Source: Streptomyces sp. Isolate_45 (lineage in GTDB: Bacteria > Actinomycetota > Actinomycetes > Streptomycetales > Streptomycetaceae). Taken from it: a DNA stretch of 64,000 nt. This document shows positions 43,272 through 51,579 of this stretch, in pieces. The position numbers and the translations under genes were made by a program. Within the stretch, counting starts at the first letter, position 1. Each line of letters opens with the position of its first letter. The DNA lies in assembly GCF_024721315.2 (NCBI RefSeq), contig NZ_JANFAK020000017.1, positions 16,985 through 80,984 of the forward strand, in the 5' to 3' direction. The notes under the pieces are model-generated. The model had not been told where the DNA came from. It was given only the letters and a program-made list of their open reading frames with translations, and did not search any database.

Positions 43272-43664
43272 TCAGCCGCCGTACAGGGGGCCGCTGGGCC
43301 AGATCGGCGACGAGGCGACCCGGTGCCACTCGGGGTCGCGCCGCCCCGGCAGGGTGCGGCCCGCCTCGGTCCAGCGGGCGATCAGATCGAGGTAGATGGG
43401 CGGATCGGGGTGCCGCGGCCGGCCCGCCTGCCGGTCCTCCGCGTGCGGCCGATCCGCGGCCGACCGGCCCGCCTGCAGGCGCTCGGCCTGCAGGCGCTCG
43501 GCCTGGAGACGTTCGGCCTGGCGGCGCTCGGCCTGTGACCGGTCCGTCGCCGGCGGCCGGTCACCGAGGCGGCGATCCGCCTGCTGAACCGATTCTTCGA
43601 ATCCGGGGGGTGTAGCCCGCCTGCGGCGTCCCGTCCGTGACGGGGAGGACTCAACCGTGCTCAT
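43272..43664 (-). CDS. Small protein with QAERL pentapeptide repeats
   Basis: 130 residues, function unknown. The middle is a tandem run of QAERR/QAERL/QAERL/QAERL (about residues 44-64), predicted coiled or helical and highly charged. The C-terminal PPIYLDLIARWTEAGRTLPG and EWHRVASSPIWPSGPL look conserved and globular, so the gene is probably real. The N-terminus is Arg-rich. The start at 43664 has no good Shine-Dalgarno. No membrane segment. Confidence 0.6.
   Translation of the reverse strand: MSTVESSPSRTGRRRRATPPGFEESVQQADRRLGDRPPATDRSQAERRQAERLQAERLQAERLQAGRSAADRPHAEDRQAGRPRHPDPPIYLDLIARWTEAGRTLPGRRDPEWHRVASSPIWPSGPLYGG
43471..43530 (-). repeat. Four 15-bp coding repeats (QAERL)
   Basis: GCCTGCAGGCGCTCG occurs exactly at 43471-43485 and 43486-43500, then two diverged copies at 43501-43515 and 43516-43530. 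The two identical units suggest recent slippage; the unit keeps frame. Confidence 0.85.
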
Positions 43665-43919
43665 GCAGGGGCAACGCCGGGCGTCCGTCCGGGGTAATCG
43701 CCACCCGGTCCCGCCCATCCGTTCGACCCCTCCCACCGGCCGCCCCCGCGCACGACCACCGCCCCGGCGCACGCCGGGCCGCGAAGGGCGGACGGCGCGA
43801 GCCATGGCCGGCCGTGCCGGGCTGTCAGGATGTGCCACAACTATGGCCCCGGGTCGAGTTTCTGACGTACCGTCATATCCGCTGTGCAGCGCCCCGCCCC
43901 GTGCCCCCGGAGGTTTGCC

Positions 43920-45053
43920 ATGCCCGCGGACCGACCCATTCCGCTCGACGAATACCCCATCCACCAGGCCCCTTTGTCGATGAAGCACCTCGTCAGCGGC
44001 GACCGCAACGCCTACGACCGCTGCATCTTCCACGTCTTCGACCACGCCGGTCGGGCCGTCCTCATCCTGGGCCTCGGGGTCTACCCCAACGCCGGGGTCA
44101 TCGACGCCTACGCCACGCTGCGCACCGGTGACGAACTCCGCGCCGTTCGGGCCTCCGACGCCCTCACCGACGACCGGATGAACCTCCGCGTCGGCCCGCT
44201 GTCCGTCACCGTCGACGTCCCGCTCCGGAAGTTCACCCTCCGGTGCGACCCCGATCCGGCGGACCCCGACGGGCTCTCGTACGACCTCACCTGGACCGGT
44301 GCCTTCCCCGCCGTCTGGGAGCCCCACCACGTCCAGCGCCGCGGCGACCGTCTGATGCTGGAGGGCCGCCGCTTCGTCCAGGCGGGCGACGTCACCGGCC
44401 GTATCCGTGCCGGGGGCGAGGAGATCGCGCTGATCCCGGGGGAGTGGACCGGCACCCGCGACCGCAGTTGGGGCGTCCGCCCGATCCCCGGCGAGGACGG
44501 CGGGCGCGCGGCGCAGGAGCACCGCCCCGAGGGCTTCCACTGGCTCTGGATCCCGGTCCGGTTCGAGGACCGCTTCCTCATGGTCATCGCCCAGGAGGAC
44601 GCCGACGGCCACCGCACCCTCAACGAGGCCGTCCAGGTCTTCCCCGAGGACAGCGGCCGCCACGACGTCCAGCTCGGCTGGCCGCACACCGAGATCCGCT
44701 ACCGGTCGGGCACCCGCCACCCCGAGAGCGCGGTCGTCCACCTGACCGACCCCTCCCGCAAGCCGCTGGAACTGGGCGTGGAGATCCTCGCCTCCTCCCC
44801 GCTCGCCGTCGGCGCCGGCTACCCGCCCGCCACCGACTGGCAGCACGGCAGCTGGCAGGGCCGGGGCTGGACCGACCGCCGCGTCTACGACCTCTCCGAC
44901 CCCACCGCCCACCCCACGGCCGCCTTCGGCGTCACCGACCACTCCGCCCGGTTCACCCTCGACGGCCGGATCGGCCACGGGATCTTCGAACACGGCAGCT
45001 TCGGCCGCCACGACCCCACGGGCTTCACGGACTACTCCTCCGTCGCCCCCTGA
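43920..45053 (+). CDS. CrtC/AttH-like beta protein of unknown function
   Basis: 377 residues, no signal peptide, beta-strand rich. Segments such as NAYDRCIFHVFD, GLGVYPNAGVIDAYATL, PGEWTGTRDRSWGVRP and FHWLWIPVRFEDRF resemble the DUF7064/7065 and CrtC/AttH (hydroxyneurosporene-synthase-like, lipocalin-type) proteins that occur beside APH-fold kinases in actinobacteria. The conserved DRSWG motif is typical of that group. Enzymatic activity is not established; a lipid or terpenoid ligand is plausible. ATG at 43920 follows GGAGG. The kinase gene follows 38 bases later. Confidence 0.75.
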   Translation: MPADRPIPLDEYPIHQAPLSMKHLVSGDRNAYDRCIFHVFDHAGRAVLILGLGVYPNAGVIDAYATLRTGDELRAVRASDALTDDRMNLRVGPLSVTVDVPLRKFTLRCDPDPADPDGLSYDLTWTGAFPAVWEPHHVQRRGDRLMLEGRRFVQAGDVTGRIRAGGEEIALIPGEWTGTRDRSWGVRPIPGEDGGRAAQEHRPEGFHWLWIPVRFEDRFLMVIAQEDADGHRTLNEAVQVFPEDSGRHDVQLGWPHTEIRYRSGTRHPESAVVHLTDPSRKPLELGVEILASSPLAVGAGYPPATDWQHGSWQGRGWTDRRVYDLSDPTAHPTAAFGVTDHSARFTLDGRIGHGIFEHGSFGRHDPTGFTDYSSVAP

Positions 45054-45091
45054 CCACCCCCTGCCCGCAGCCCCCGAAGGAAGGGCCGGTC

Positions 45092-46192
45092 ATGGCCGCC
45101 ACCGCTCCGCGTCCCCGCACCTCCACCCGCGAGCCCGAGGAACTCGCCCGGCGCCTCACCGCCTGGCTCGACGTACGGCTCCCCGGCGCCCGCGTCACCA
45201 ACGTCCACGTCCCGGACTCCAACGGCATGTCGAGCGAGACCCTGCTCTTCGACATCGAACACCCGCGCACCCCACTGCGGGAGTGCGCCCTGCGGCTCGC
45301 CGCCGACCCGGCCGCCTACACCGTGTTCCCCACCTACGACATGCCGCGCCAGCACCGCGTGATGGACCTCGTCGCCCGCCACACGGACCTGCCCGTACCG
45401 CGCGTGCAGTGGCTGGAGGAGGACCCGGCGCCGCTGGGCGCCCCGTTCTTCGTCATGGCCCGCGCCGAGGGCCGCGTACCGCCGGACGTGATGCCCTACA
45501 CGTACGAGGGCAACTGGCTGCACGCCGCGACCGACGCCGAACGCGCCGTGCTCCAGGAGGCGAGCATCTCCCTGTTGGCCCGCCTGCACGACGGGTTCCC
45601 GGCCCAGGAGGCCGCGTTCCTGCTGCCGCCGGGGGAGGGGAGTCCGTTGCGGCGGCACGTCGACGCGCAGCGCGCCTACTACGAGTGGGTGGTCGACGGC
45701 CTGGCCCGTTCGCCGCTCGTGGAGCGCGCCTTCGAACGGCTGGAGGAACTCTGGCCCGCCGACGAGGGCGACCCCGTCCTCAACTGGGGCGACGCCCGCA
45801 TCGGGAACGTCATCTACCAGCCCGACGGCTTCGAACCCGTCGCGGTCCTGGACTGGGAGATGGCCGCCTGCGCCCCGCGCGAGGTCGACCTGGGCTGGAC
45901 GGTCTTCCTGCACCGCTTCTTCCAGGACCTGACCGTCGGCTTCGGCCGGCCCGGGCTGCCCGACTTCCTGCGCCGCGAGGACCTGGAACGCCGCTACGCG
46001 GAACTGACCGGCCACGTACCGCGGGACATGGAGTTCCACACGCTGTACGCCGCCCTGCGGCACGGGATCGTGATGCTGCGCATCGCCTACCGGCAGGCGC
46101 ACTTCGGCGAGGTCGAGGTTCCCGCCGACCCCGACGGCCTGATCCTGCACCATGCCGGACTCGCCGCCATGGTGCAGGGGACGTACTGGTAG
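45092..46192 (+). CDS. APH-fold phosphotransferase (ACAD10/11-kinase-like)
   Basis: 366 residues, phosphotransferase (aminoglycoside phosphotransferase fold) family. Brenner-type motif LNWGDARIGNVIY (His replaced by Asn, catalytic Asp kept, Asn ligand kept) and AVLDWEMAACAPREVDLGW as the DFG-equivalent. The N-lobe has ECALRLAADP, with the ATP Lys replaced by Arg as is common in this branch. Relatives phosphorylate hydroxyacyl-CoA (ACAD10/11, LvaA) rather than antibiotics. GAAGGAAGG precedes the ATG. Forms a two-gene unit with the CrtC-like gene. Confidence 0.85.
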   Translation: MAATAPRPRTSTREPEELARRLTAWLDVRLPGARVTNVHVPDSNGMSSETLLFDIEHPRTPLRECALRLAADPAAYTVFPTYDMPRQHRVMDLVARHTDLPVPRVQWLEEDPAPLGAPFFVMARAEGRVPPDVMPYTYEGNWLHAATDAERAVLQEASISLLARLHDGFPAQEAAFLLPPGEGSPLRRHVDAQRAYYEWVVDGLARSPLVERAFERLEELWPADEGDPVLNWGDARIGNVIYQPDGFEPVAVLDWEMAACAPREVDLGWTVFLHRFFQDLTVGFGRPGLPDFLRREDLERRYAELTGHVPRDMEFHTLYAALRHGIVMLRIAYRQAHFGEVEVPADPDGLILHHAGLAAMVQGTYW

Positions 46193-46198
46193 TCGGCC

Positions 46199-46630
46199 TC
46201 AGGCGGCCTGCGCGTGCCGGCGCATCCGCGGCAGCGGGGCCGCCTCCGGCCGCACCGGGCGCGAACCCGGACCGCCCACGTGCGAGAAGGGCTGCGTCCG
46301 CCAGTCCAGGCCCTGCGGCAGGTCGATGCGGACGACGGCCTCCAGCTCCGGCTGGAACAGACCCAGGATGGGCAGCGCGTCCGAGACCGGCCGCCCGGTG
46401 CCCGCGCACACCGTGAGCCCGAACGGGTTCCACGGGGTCAGGCAGAGCGCGTGCTGCGGCAGGTGCTCCTCGTCCGCGACGAGGGCGATCGACTGCGCGC
46501 AGTCGGGGCAGACCGCGTGGTGGACGTCGAAGTCCTCGGGTTCGAGGTGGTCGTCGTCCTCCGCGTACGCGCTGTCGAGCAGTTCCAGGGGCTCCGGTTC
46601 GGTGCGACCGGCGCGCTTGGTGTTCAGCAT
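46199..46630 (-). CDS. Hypothetical protein with CxxC motif
   Basis: 143 residues, unrecognised. An acidic N-terminal stretch (YAEDDDHLEPEDFDVHH) leads to VCPDCAQSIALVADEEHLP, then CLTPWNPFGLTVCAGTGRPV. Four Cys in CxxC + C + C spacing could bind zinc. The C-terminus is basic. AAGGGGG precedes the ATG. It ends six bases from the convergent kinase stop. Confidence 0.7.
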   Translation of the reverse strand: MLNTKRAGRTEPEPLELLDSAYAEDDDHLEPEDFDVHHAVCPDCAQSIALVADEEHLPQHALCLTPWNPFGLTVCAGTGRPVSDALPILGLFQPELEAVVRIDLPQGLDWRTQPFSHVGGPGSRPVRPEAAPLPRMRRHAQAA

Positions 46631-46730
46631 GGATGTATTCCCCCTTGGATGGGCCGGGCGGGCAGGTTCTTCGGCCACGGCCACAGCAAGCACTTCCCGT
46701 CGCGCGGCACGAGTAACCACGCGCGCGCGG

Positions 46731-46744
46731 TGTACGCCCGTACA
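46731..46744. promoter_or_regulatory. Dyad TGTAC-GCCC-GTACA in a divergent gap
   Basis: Five-base perfect arms, 96 bases before the Lrp/AsnC start and about 100 bases from the CxxC-protein start. A second dyad (TGGCAT/ATGCCA) lies at about 46750-46783. Either could be the Lrp autoregulatory site. Confidence 0.3.
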
Positions 46745-46839
46745 TGCCTGTGGCATTCGTCACATGCCCGCCGCAGATGCCACCTCTGGCGTGGACAGCG
46801 CTGGGCCTGGAGCGGTTCTGGGCCGTAGGTTGAGCGGCT

Positions 46840-47289
46840 ATGAGCGCAATGGAGGAGCTGGACCGCCAGATCGTGGATCTGCTCGTACGGGACGGGCGGA
46901 TGAGCTACACGGACCTGGGCAAGGCCACCGGACTGTCCACGTCGGCGGTCCATCAGCGAGTACGCCGTCTGGAGCAGCGCGGAGTGATCCGCGGCTACGC
47001 GGCCGTGGTCGACCCGGAGGCCGTCGGGCTGCCCCTGACCGCGTTCATCTCGGTCAAGCCGTTCGACCCCAGTGCCCCGGACGACATCGCGGACCGGCTG
47101 GCGGGCGTGCCCGAGATCGAGGCCTGCCACAGCGTCGCGGGCGACGAGAACTACATCCTCAAGGTCCGGGTGGCCACCCCGCTGGAACTGGAGGACCTGC
47201 TGGGCCGGCTGCGCGCCCTGGCCCACGTCTCCACCCGTACGACCGTCGTCCTCTCCACCCCCTACGAGGCCCGCCCGCCCCGCGTCTGA
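46840..47289 (+). CDS. Lrp/AsnC-family transcriptional regulator
   Basis: 149 residues. HTH: MSYTDLGKATGLSTSAVHQR; then the RAM domain with EIEACHSVAGDENYILKVRV. Typical length. It is 67 bases upstream of a YtcJ-like amidohydrolase on the same strand, so the two may be co-transcribed. Ligand unknown. Confidence 0.93.
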   Translation: MSAMEELDRQIVDLLVRDGRMSYTDLGKATGLSTSAVHQRVRRLEQRGVIRGYAAVVDPEAVGLPLTAFISVKPFDPSAPDDIADRLAGVPEIEACHSVAGDENYILKVRVATPLELEDLLGRLRALAHVSTRTTVVLSTPYEARPPRV

Positions 47290-47356
47290 CCCCCGACCGG
47301 GGCCTGCCGCGCACCCGGGTCCCGGCGGGCCGGGCGCAGGGGCCAGACTGGTCCGC

Positions 47357-48991
47357 ATGACTGACCGCACCGCCGCCTCCGCCGACGCCGCCGGAGCCAC
47401 CGCACCCGCCCGTACCGTCCTCCTGCGCGGCGGTGAGGTGCACAGCCCCGCCGATCCGTTCGCCACCGCGATGGTCGTCGAGCGCGGGCACGTCGCCTGG
47501 GTCGGCTCCGAGGGCGCCGCCGACGCCTTCGCCCGGGGCGTCGACGAGGTCGTCGACCTCGACGGGGCGCTCGTCACCCCCGCCTTCACCGACGCCCACG
47601 TCCACACCACCTCCGCCGGACTCGCCCTCACCGGCCTCGACCTGACGGGTGCCCGCTCGCTGCCGGACGCGCTGGAGCTCGTACGGGCCCACGCCGCGGC
47701 CCGGCCCGGCGACCGGGTCCTCCTCGGACACGGCTGGGACGCCGCCCGCTGGCCCGAGCGACGGGCGCCGCGCCGGGCGGAACTCGACGCGGCGACCGGC
47801 GGTCGGCCGCTCTACCTGAGCCGGATCGACGTCCACTCGGCGGTCGTCACCACCGCCCTGCTGGAACTGGTGCCCGGCGTGCGACCCGAGGGGGACGAGC
47901 CGCTGATTCGCGACGACCACCACGCCGTACGGCGGGCCGCCCTGGCCGCCGTCACCCCCGCCCAGCGCGCCGAGGCCCAGCGGGCCGCCCTGGACCGGGC
48001 GGCGTCCCTCGGCATCGGCTCCGTACACGAGTGCGGCGGTCCGGACATCTCCTCCGAGGAGGACTTCGCGGCCCTGCTGGAGCTGGCGGCGGAGCGCCCC
48101 GGGCCGCGCGTCTTCGGCTACTGGGCCGACCGCGACCTCGACCGCGCGAAGGCGCTCGGGGCGGTCGGCGCCGCCGGTGACCTCTTCGTGGACGGGGCCC
48201 TCGGCTCGCACACGGCCTGTCTGCACGCCCCGTACACCGACGCCCCGCACACCGGGACGGGCTACCTGAGCGCCCCCGAGGTCGCCGAGCACGTCGCGGC
48301 CTGCACCCGGGCCGGCCTCCAGGCCGGGTTCCACGCCATCGGGGACGCCGCCCTCACCGCCGTCGTCGAGGGGGTCCGCGCCGCGGCCGAGGAGGTCGGC
48401 CTCGCCCGGATCCGTGCCGCCCGGCACCGCGTCGAGCACGCCGAGATGATGACCCCGGCGACCATCGCCGCCTTCGCGGACCTGGGCCTGACCGCCTCCG
48501 TGCAGCCCGCCTTCGACGCCGCCTGGGGCGGGGAGGACGGGATGTACGCGGACCGGCTGGGCGCCGACCGCGCGCGGACCCTGAATCCGTACGCGGCCAT
48601 GCTCAAGGCGGGCATCCCGCTCGCCTTCGGCTCGGACGCGCCCGTGACCCCCCTCGACCCGTGGGGGACCGTCCGCGCGGCCGCCTTCCACCGCACTCCC
48701 GAGCACCGGATCTCCGTCCGCGCCGCCTTCGCCGCGCACACCCGGGGCGGCTGGCGGGCCGTGGGCCGGGACGACGCGGGCACGCTCGTCCCCGGTGCCC
48801 CGGCCGACTACGCCGTCTGGCAGACGCGGGAGCTGGTGGTCCAGGCCCCCGACGACAGGGTCGCCCGCTGGTCCACCGACCCGCGCTCAGGCACGCCCGG
48901 CCTGCCCGATCTGAGCCCCGGCGCCGACCTGCCGGTGTGCCTCGCGACGGTCGTCGGCGGCCGGGAGGCATTCGTACGGCCACAGGGGTGA
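47357..48991 (+). CDS. YtcJ-like metal-dependent amidohydrolase
   Basis: 544 residues. Amidohydrolase (imidazolonepropionase-like/YtcJ) fold: metal ligands in FTDAHVHTT, the YtcJ-type DGALGSHTACL, HAIGDAAL, RHRVEHAEM and FGSDAPVTPLDPW. Closes with GTLVPGAPADYAVW. It hydrolyses an amide or related bond of an unknown small molecule in the cytosol. Possibly controlled by the Lrp protein just upstream. Confidence 0.92.
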   Translation: MTDRTAASADAAGATAPARTVLLRGGEVHSPADPFATAMVVERGHVAWVGSEGAADAFARGVDEVVDLDGALVTPAFTDAHVHTTSAGLALTGLDLTGARSLPDALELVRAHAAARPGDRVLLGHGWDAARWPERRAPRRAELDAATGGRPLYLSRIDVHSAVVTTALLELVPGVRPEGDEPLIRDDHHAVRRAALAAVTPAQRAEAQRAALDRAASLGIGSVHECGGPDISSEEDFAALLELAAERPGPRVFGYWADRDLDRAKALGAVGAAGDLFVDGALGSHTACLHAPYTDAPHTGTGYLSAPEVAEHVAACTRAGLQAGFHAIGDAALTAVVEGVRAAAEEVGLARIRAARHRVEHAEMMTPATIAAFADLGLTASVQPAFDAAWGGEDGMYADRLGADRARTLNPYAAMLKAGIPLAFGSDAPVTPLDPWGTVRAAAFHRTPEHRISVRAAFAAHTRGGWRAVGRDDAGTLVPGAPADYAVWQTRELVVQAPDDRVARWSTDPRSGTPGLPDLSPGADLPVCLATVVGGREAFVRPQG

Positions 48992-49305
48992 TCCGCCCGG
49001 CCTCGGTTCGGTCCGGGCGGCCGGGGCCGGATAGGTTCGGCCGGGTCCACCACAGGACGCCCGTACGGGACGGAGCCGTCTGCTCAGCGCACCCGCGCCT
49101 CGGGGGCGAGGGAAGGTTTCGCCGTGCGGCAGGTGGCTCCGGATCGGGGCCCGGCGGTCCAGTAGACAACGGTCACGGTGACCCGCAGCCAGCGGGGGCC
49201 GAGCCGGCCCGAAGGCCCGCCGGCCCCGATCGCTGTTCTAAAATCATCCAGTAGTGACGGGACGTGCCAGGCGGGCTGGACGTGAAGAACACGCAAGGGG
49301 ACCAA
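48992..49305. other. 314-base intergenic region before ppm1
   Basis: Holds a TAAAAT (49239-49244) that could be the -10 of the ppm1 promoter, and G/C-rich dyads near 49005-49050. A minus-strand frame ending at 49084 has high GC3 over about 35 codons, but no start or homologue that I recognise. No convincing gene is seen. Confidence 0.5.
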
Positions 49306-50073
49306 GTGAGCGACGGCGGACAGCGGACCAACGGACCGCTCGGCACCACCCTGGTGATCATTCCGACGTACAACGAGGCGGAGAACATCGGCCTCATCGT
49401 CGGCCGGGTGCGCGCCGCGGTCCCCGAGGCCCACGTCCTCGTCGCGGACGACAACAGCCCCGACGGGACGGGCAAGCTCGCCGACGAGCTGTCCGCCGAT
49501 GACGAGCACGTGCACGTCCTGCACCGCAAGGGCAAGGAAGGCCTCGGCGCCGCCTACCTCGCGGGCTTCGCTTGGGGCCTGGAGCACGGCTACGGGGTCA
49601 TCGTCGAGATGGACGCCGACGGCTCCCACCGGCCCGAGGAACTGCCCCGGCTGCTGACGGCGCTCCAGGGCGCCGACCTCGTCCTGGGCTCCCGCTGGGT
49701 GCCGGGCGGCCGGGTGGTGAACTGGCCCAAGAGCCGGGAGTTCCTCTCCCGCGGCGGGTCCACCTACTCCCGGCTCATGCTGGACGTGCCGATCCGCGAC
49801 GTCACCGGCGGCTACCGCGCGTTCCGCCGCGAGACCCTGGAGGGACTCGGCCTGGACGAGGTCGCCTCCGCCGGCTACTGCTTCCAGGTCGACCTGGCGC
49901 GCCGCGCCGTGCGCAAGGGCTTCCGCGTTGTGGAGGTGCCCATCACCTTCGTCGAGCGCGAACTCGGCGACAGCAAGATGAGCAAGGACATCGTGGTCGA
50001 GGCCCTGTGGCGGGTCACGCAGTGGGGCTTCAAGGAGCGCGCGGCGAAGCTGACGGGCAAGCGCCCCTCCTGA
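49306..50073 (+). CDS. ppm1: Polyprenol monophosphomannose synthase
   Basis: 255-residue GT2-family enzyme. Motifs: [18 protein letters not shown] at the start, [13 protein letters not shown], and [19 protein letters not shown] (the DxD of GT2). It transfers mannose from GDP-Man to polyprenyl phosphate at the membrane face; in Streptomyces this donor is used for protein O-mannosylation and phage phi-C31 sensitivity. There is no C-terminal acyltransferase domain, as expected for the Streptomyces form. Starts at 49264 and 49282 are also in frame; 49306 is preferred because AAGGGGA precedes it. Confidence 0.92.
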   Translation: MSDGGQRTNGPLGTTLVIIPTYNEAENIGLIVGRVRAAVPEAHVLVADDNSPDGTGKLADELSADDEHVHVLHRKGKEGLGAAYLAGFAWGLEHGYGVIVEMDADGSHRPEELPRLLTALQGADLVLGSRWVPGGRVVNWPKSREFLSRGGSTYSRLMLDVPIRDVTGGYRAFRRETLEGLGLDEVASAGYCFQVDLARRAVRKGFRVVEVPITFVERELGDSKMSKDIVVEALWRVTQWGFKERAAKLTGKRPS

Positions 50074-50215
50074 TCCCGTCCGGGCCCCGCGGAACCGTGT
50101 TCAGCACCGTTTCCGCAGGTCCGGCCCCATGCCGGTGGGTCCGGGCGTCCCCTAGGGGATGTCCGGTACCTCCGACTGAGCTCGTTCTTAACCCGGTCCG
50201 GGCACACTGGGTGGT

Positions 50216-50803
50216 ATGACGACCGGCATTTCGACTGCCCCCCGGCGGCGCTCGCCCGCCCGTACCTTCATCCCCCTGGCGGTCGCCGCCTGGCTCATCC
50301 TGGAGATCTGGCTGCTCGGCCTGGTCGCCGACGCGGCCGGCGGCGTGACCGTCGCGGCCCTGATCGCCGGCTCCATGGTGCTCGGCGTGGTGCTCATCAA
50401 GCGGGCCGGGCGGCGCGCCTTCCAGAACCTGACCCGGACCTTCCAGCAGGCCCAGGAGCAGGCCATGGCCGGCCAGGTCCCCTCCCCGCAGCCCACCAAG
50501 GGCTCGGGCAACGGCCTGACCATGCTGGCCGGGCTGTTGCTGATCCTGCCCGGCATGCTCTCCGACGTGGCCGCCCTGCTCCTGCTGCTCCCGCCGGTGC
50601 GGGCCCTGATCGCCCGCCGGACCGAGCGCGCCCTGGAGCGCAGGATGGCGGCCTCCGCCCCCGGCGGCCTCGGCGACGCCTTCAACCAGGCCCGCATCCA
50701 CCGCCCCGACGGCAAGGTCGTACCGGGTGAGGTCATCCGTGAGGACGGCCCGGGACAGCAGCGGGGCCCCGACACCTCATACCGCCCGCCGCTGACCCCG
50801 TAG
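50216..50803 (+). CDS. fxsA: FxsA-family membrane protein
   Basis: 195 residues. Four helices: FIPLAVAAWLILEIWLLGLV and GVTVAALIAGSMVLGVVLIK, then GLTMLAGLLLILPGMLSDVA and ALLLLLPPVRALIARR. The PGMLSDVAALLLLLPPVR segment is the FxsA hallmark. E. coli FxsA reduces F-plasmid exclusion of phage T7; the cellular role in actinobacteria is unknown. The C-terminal 60 residues are an added Gly/Arg/Pro-rich tail. Confidence 0.93.
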   Translation: MTTGISTAPRRRSPARTFIPLAVAAWLILEIWLLGLVADAAGGVTVAALIAGSMVLGVVLIKRAGRRAFQNLTRTFQQAQEQAMAGQVPSPQPTKGSGNGLTMLAGLLLILPGMLSDVAALLLLLPPVRALIARRTERALERRMAASAPGGLGDAFNQARIHRPDGKVVPGEVIREDGPGQQRGPDTSYRPPLTP

Positions 50804-50836
50804 GACCGCGGGCGCGCGGGCGCCGCGGGCACGCGA

Positions 50837-50881
50837 AAGCCGAGGGGCCCCGCCACTTTGTGTGGCGGGGCCCCTCGGCTT
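50837..50881. terminator. Perfect 20-bp bidirectional terminator
   Basis: AAGCCGAGGGGCCCCGCCAC pairs perfectly with its reverse complement (50862-50881) around TTTGT, between convergent fxsA and rbpA. A/T ends on both sides give short tails in both directions. Confidence 0.92.
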
Positions 50882-50903
50882 ATTGCGTGATCCTCGTCCG
50901 TTG

Positions 50904-51278
50904 TCAGGCGGACTTGCGGCTGTCCCGCGGATGCACGGCAATGTTCATGGCGCCGGAACGAAGGACGGCCAGCCTCTCGGCCAGCACCTCCTCCAACTCC
51001 TCGCGGGTGCGTCGCTCCATGAGCATGTCCCAGTGCGTTCGCGCAGGCTTGCCCTTCTTCTCTTCGGGCCCGTCCCCGTCAACCAGGAGTGCCATGGCGC
51101 CGCACGCCTTGCACTCCCACTCCGGCGGAATTTCTGCCTCTACCGAGAACGGCATCTCAAATCGATGTCCGTTCTGGCATGCGTACTCCACCGCCTGGCG
51201 CGGGGCCAGATCGATGCCGCGGTCCGTCTCGTAGCTGGTAACCACGAGCCGCGTACCGCGGAGAGCTCGCTCACTCAT
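50904..51278 (-). CDS. rbpA: RNA polymerase-binding protein RbpA
   Basis: 124 residues, full-length RbpA: N-terminal tail with RGTRLVVTSYETDRG, zinc-like core YACQNGHRFEMPFS...ECKACGAMALLV, then the basic linker KKGKPARTHWDMLMERRT and the sigma-interacting helix EELEEVLAERLAVLR. It binds the principal sigma factor and RNA polymerase and raises transcription and rifampicin tolerance. A perfect SigR-type promoter lies upstream (51340-51365), the known mode of control for rbpA. Confidence 0.97.
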   Translation of the reverse strand: MSERALRGTRLVVTSYETDRGIDLAPRQAVEYACQNGHRFEMPFSVEAEIPPEWECKACGAMALLVDGDGPEEKKGKPARTHWDMLMERRTREELEEVLAERLAVLRSGAMNIAVHPRDSRKSA

Positions 51279-51339
51279 GAATCGTGCCTCCCGGGCTTGT
51301 CGCCCACAGGACAGGTGTCGCTGTCGTCGTCATCCGGTC

Positions 51340-51365
51340 AACGTCCGGTCGGCGGTATAGATTCC
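51340..51365 (-). promoter_or_regulatory. SigR-type promoter GGAAT-N18-GTT of rbpA
   Basis: On the minus strand GGAAT (51365-51361), exactly 18 bases, then GTT (51342-51340), an exact match to the Streptomyces SigR (thiol-oxidative stress) consensus. It stands 61 bases before the rbpA start. The rest of the 301-base gap (51366-51579) has a GAATTCG-containing A/T-richer tract near 51535-51556 and no gene. Confidence 0.88.
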
Positions 51366-51579
51366 CGCTCCGGGTCGTGCGTCGCCCGTCGTGCCGCCCC
51401 TTGTTGTACCCACCACTGCCCGTTTTGTCACATCTGGCAGCAGATGTCACCCAACGTCCACACTTCTTGAGCGCGCAGTAACGGTCCGGCTGGCAGGCCA
51501 AAGGCGTACACTACCGGCCCTTCGCTTCAACGTCGAAATTCGTTCCGAATTCGTATCCGCGTCCAGGTCGGATCCGTCC

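Noticed and set aside
45092..46192. Antibiotic-resistance aminoglycoside kinase
   Set aside because: The APH fold is present, but the motif set (NWGD, DWE) and CrtC-like neighbour fit the ACAD10/11-kinase branch, and there is no antibiotic cluster nearby.
49084..49240. Minus-strand coding-like stretch ending ATCRTAKPSLAPEARVR
   Set aside because: High GC3 over about 35 codons but no start codon with a ribosome site and no family I recognise; left as intergenic.
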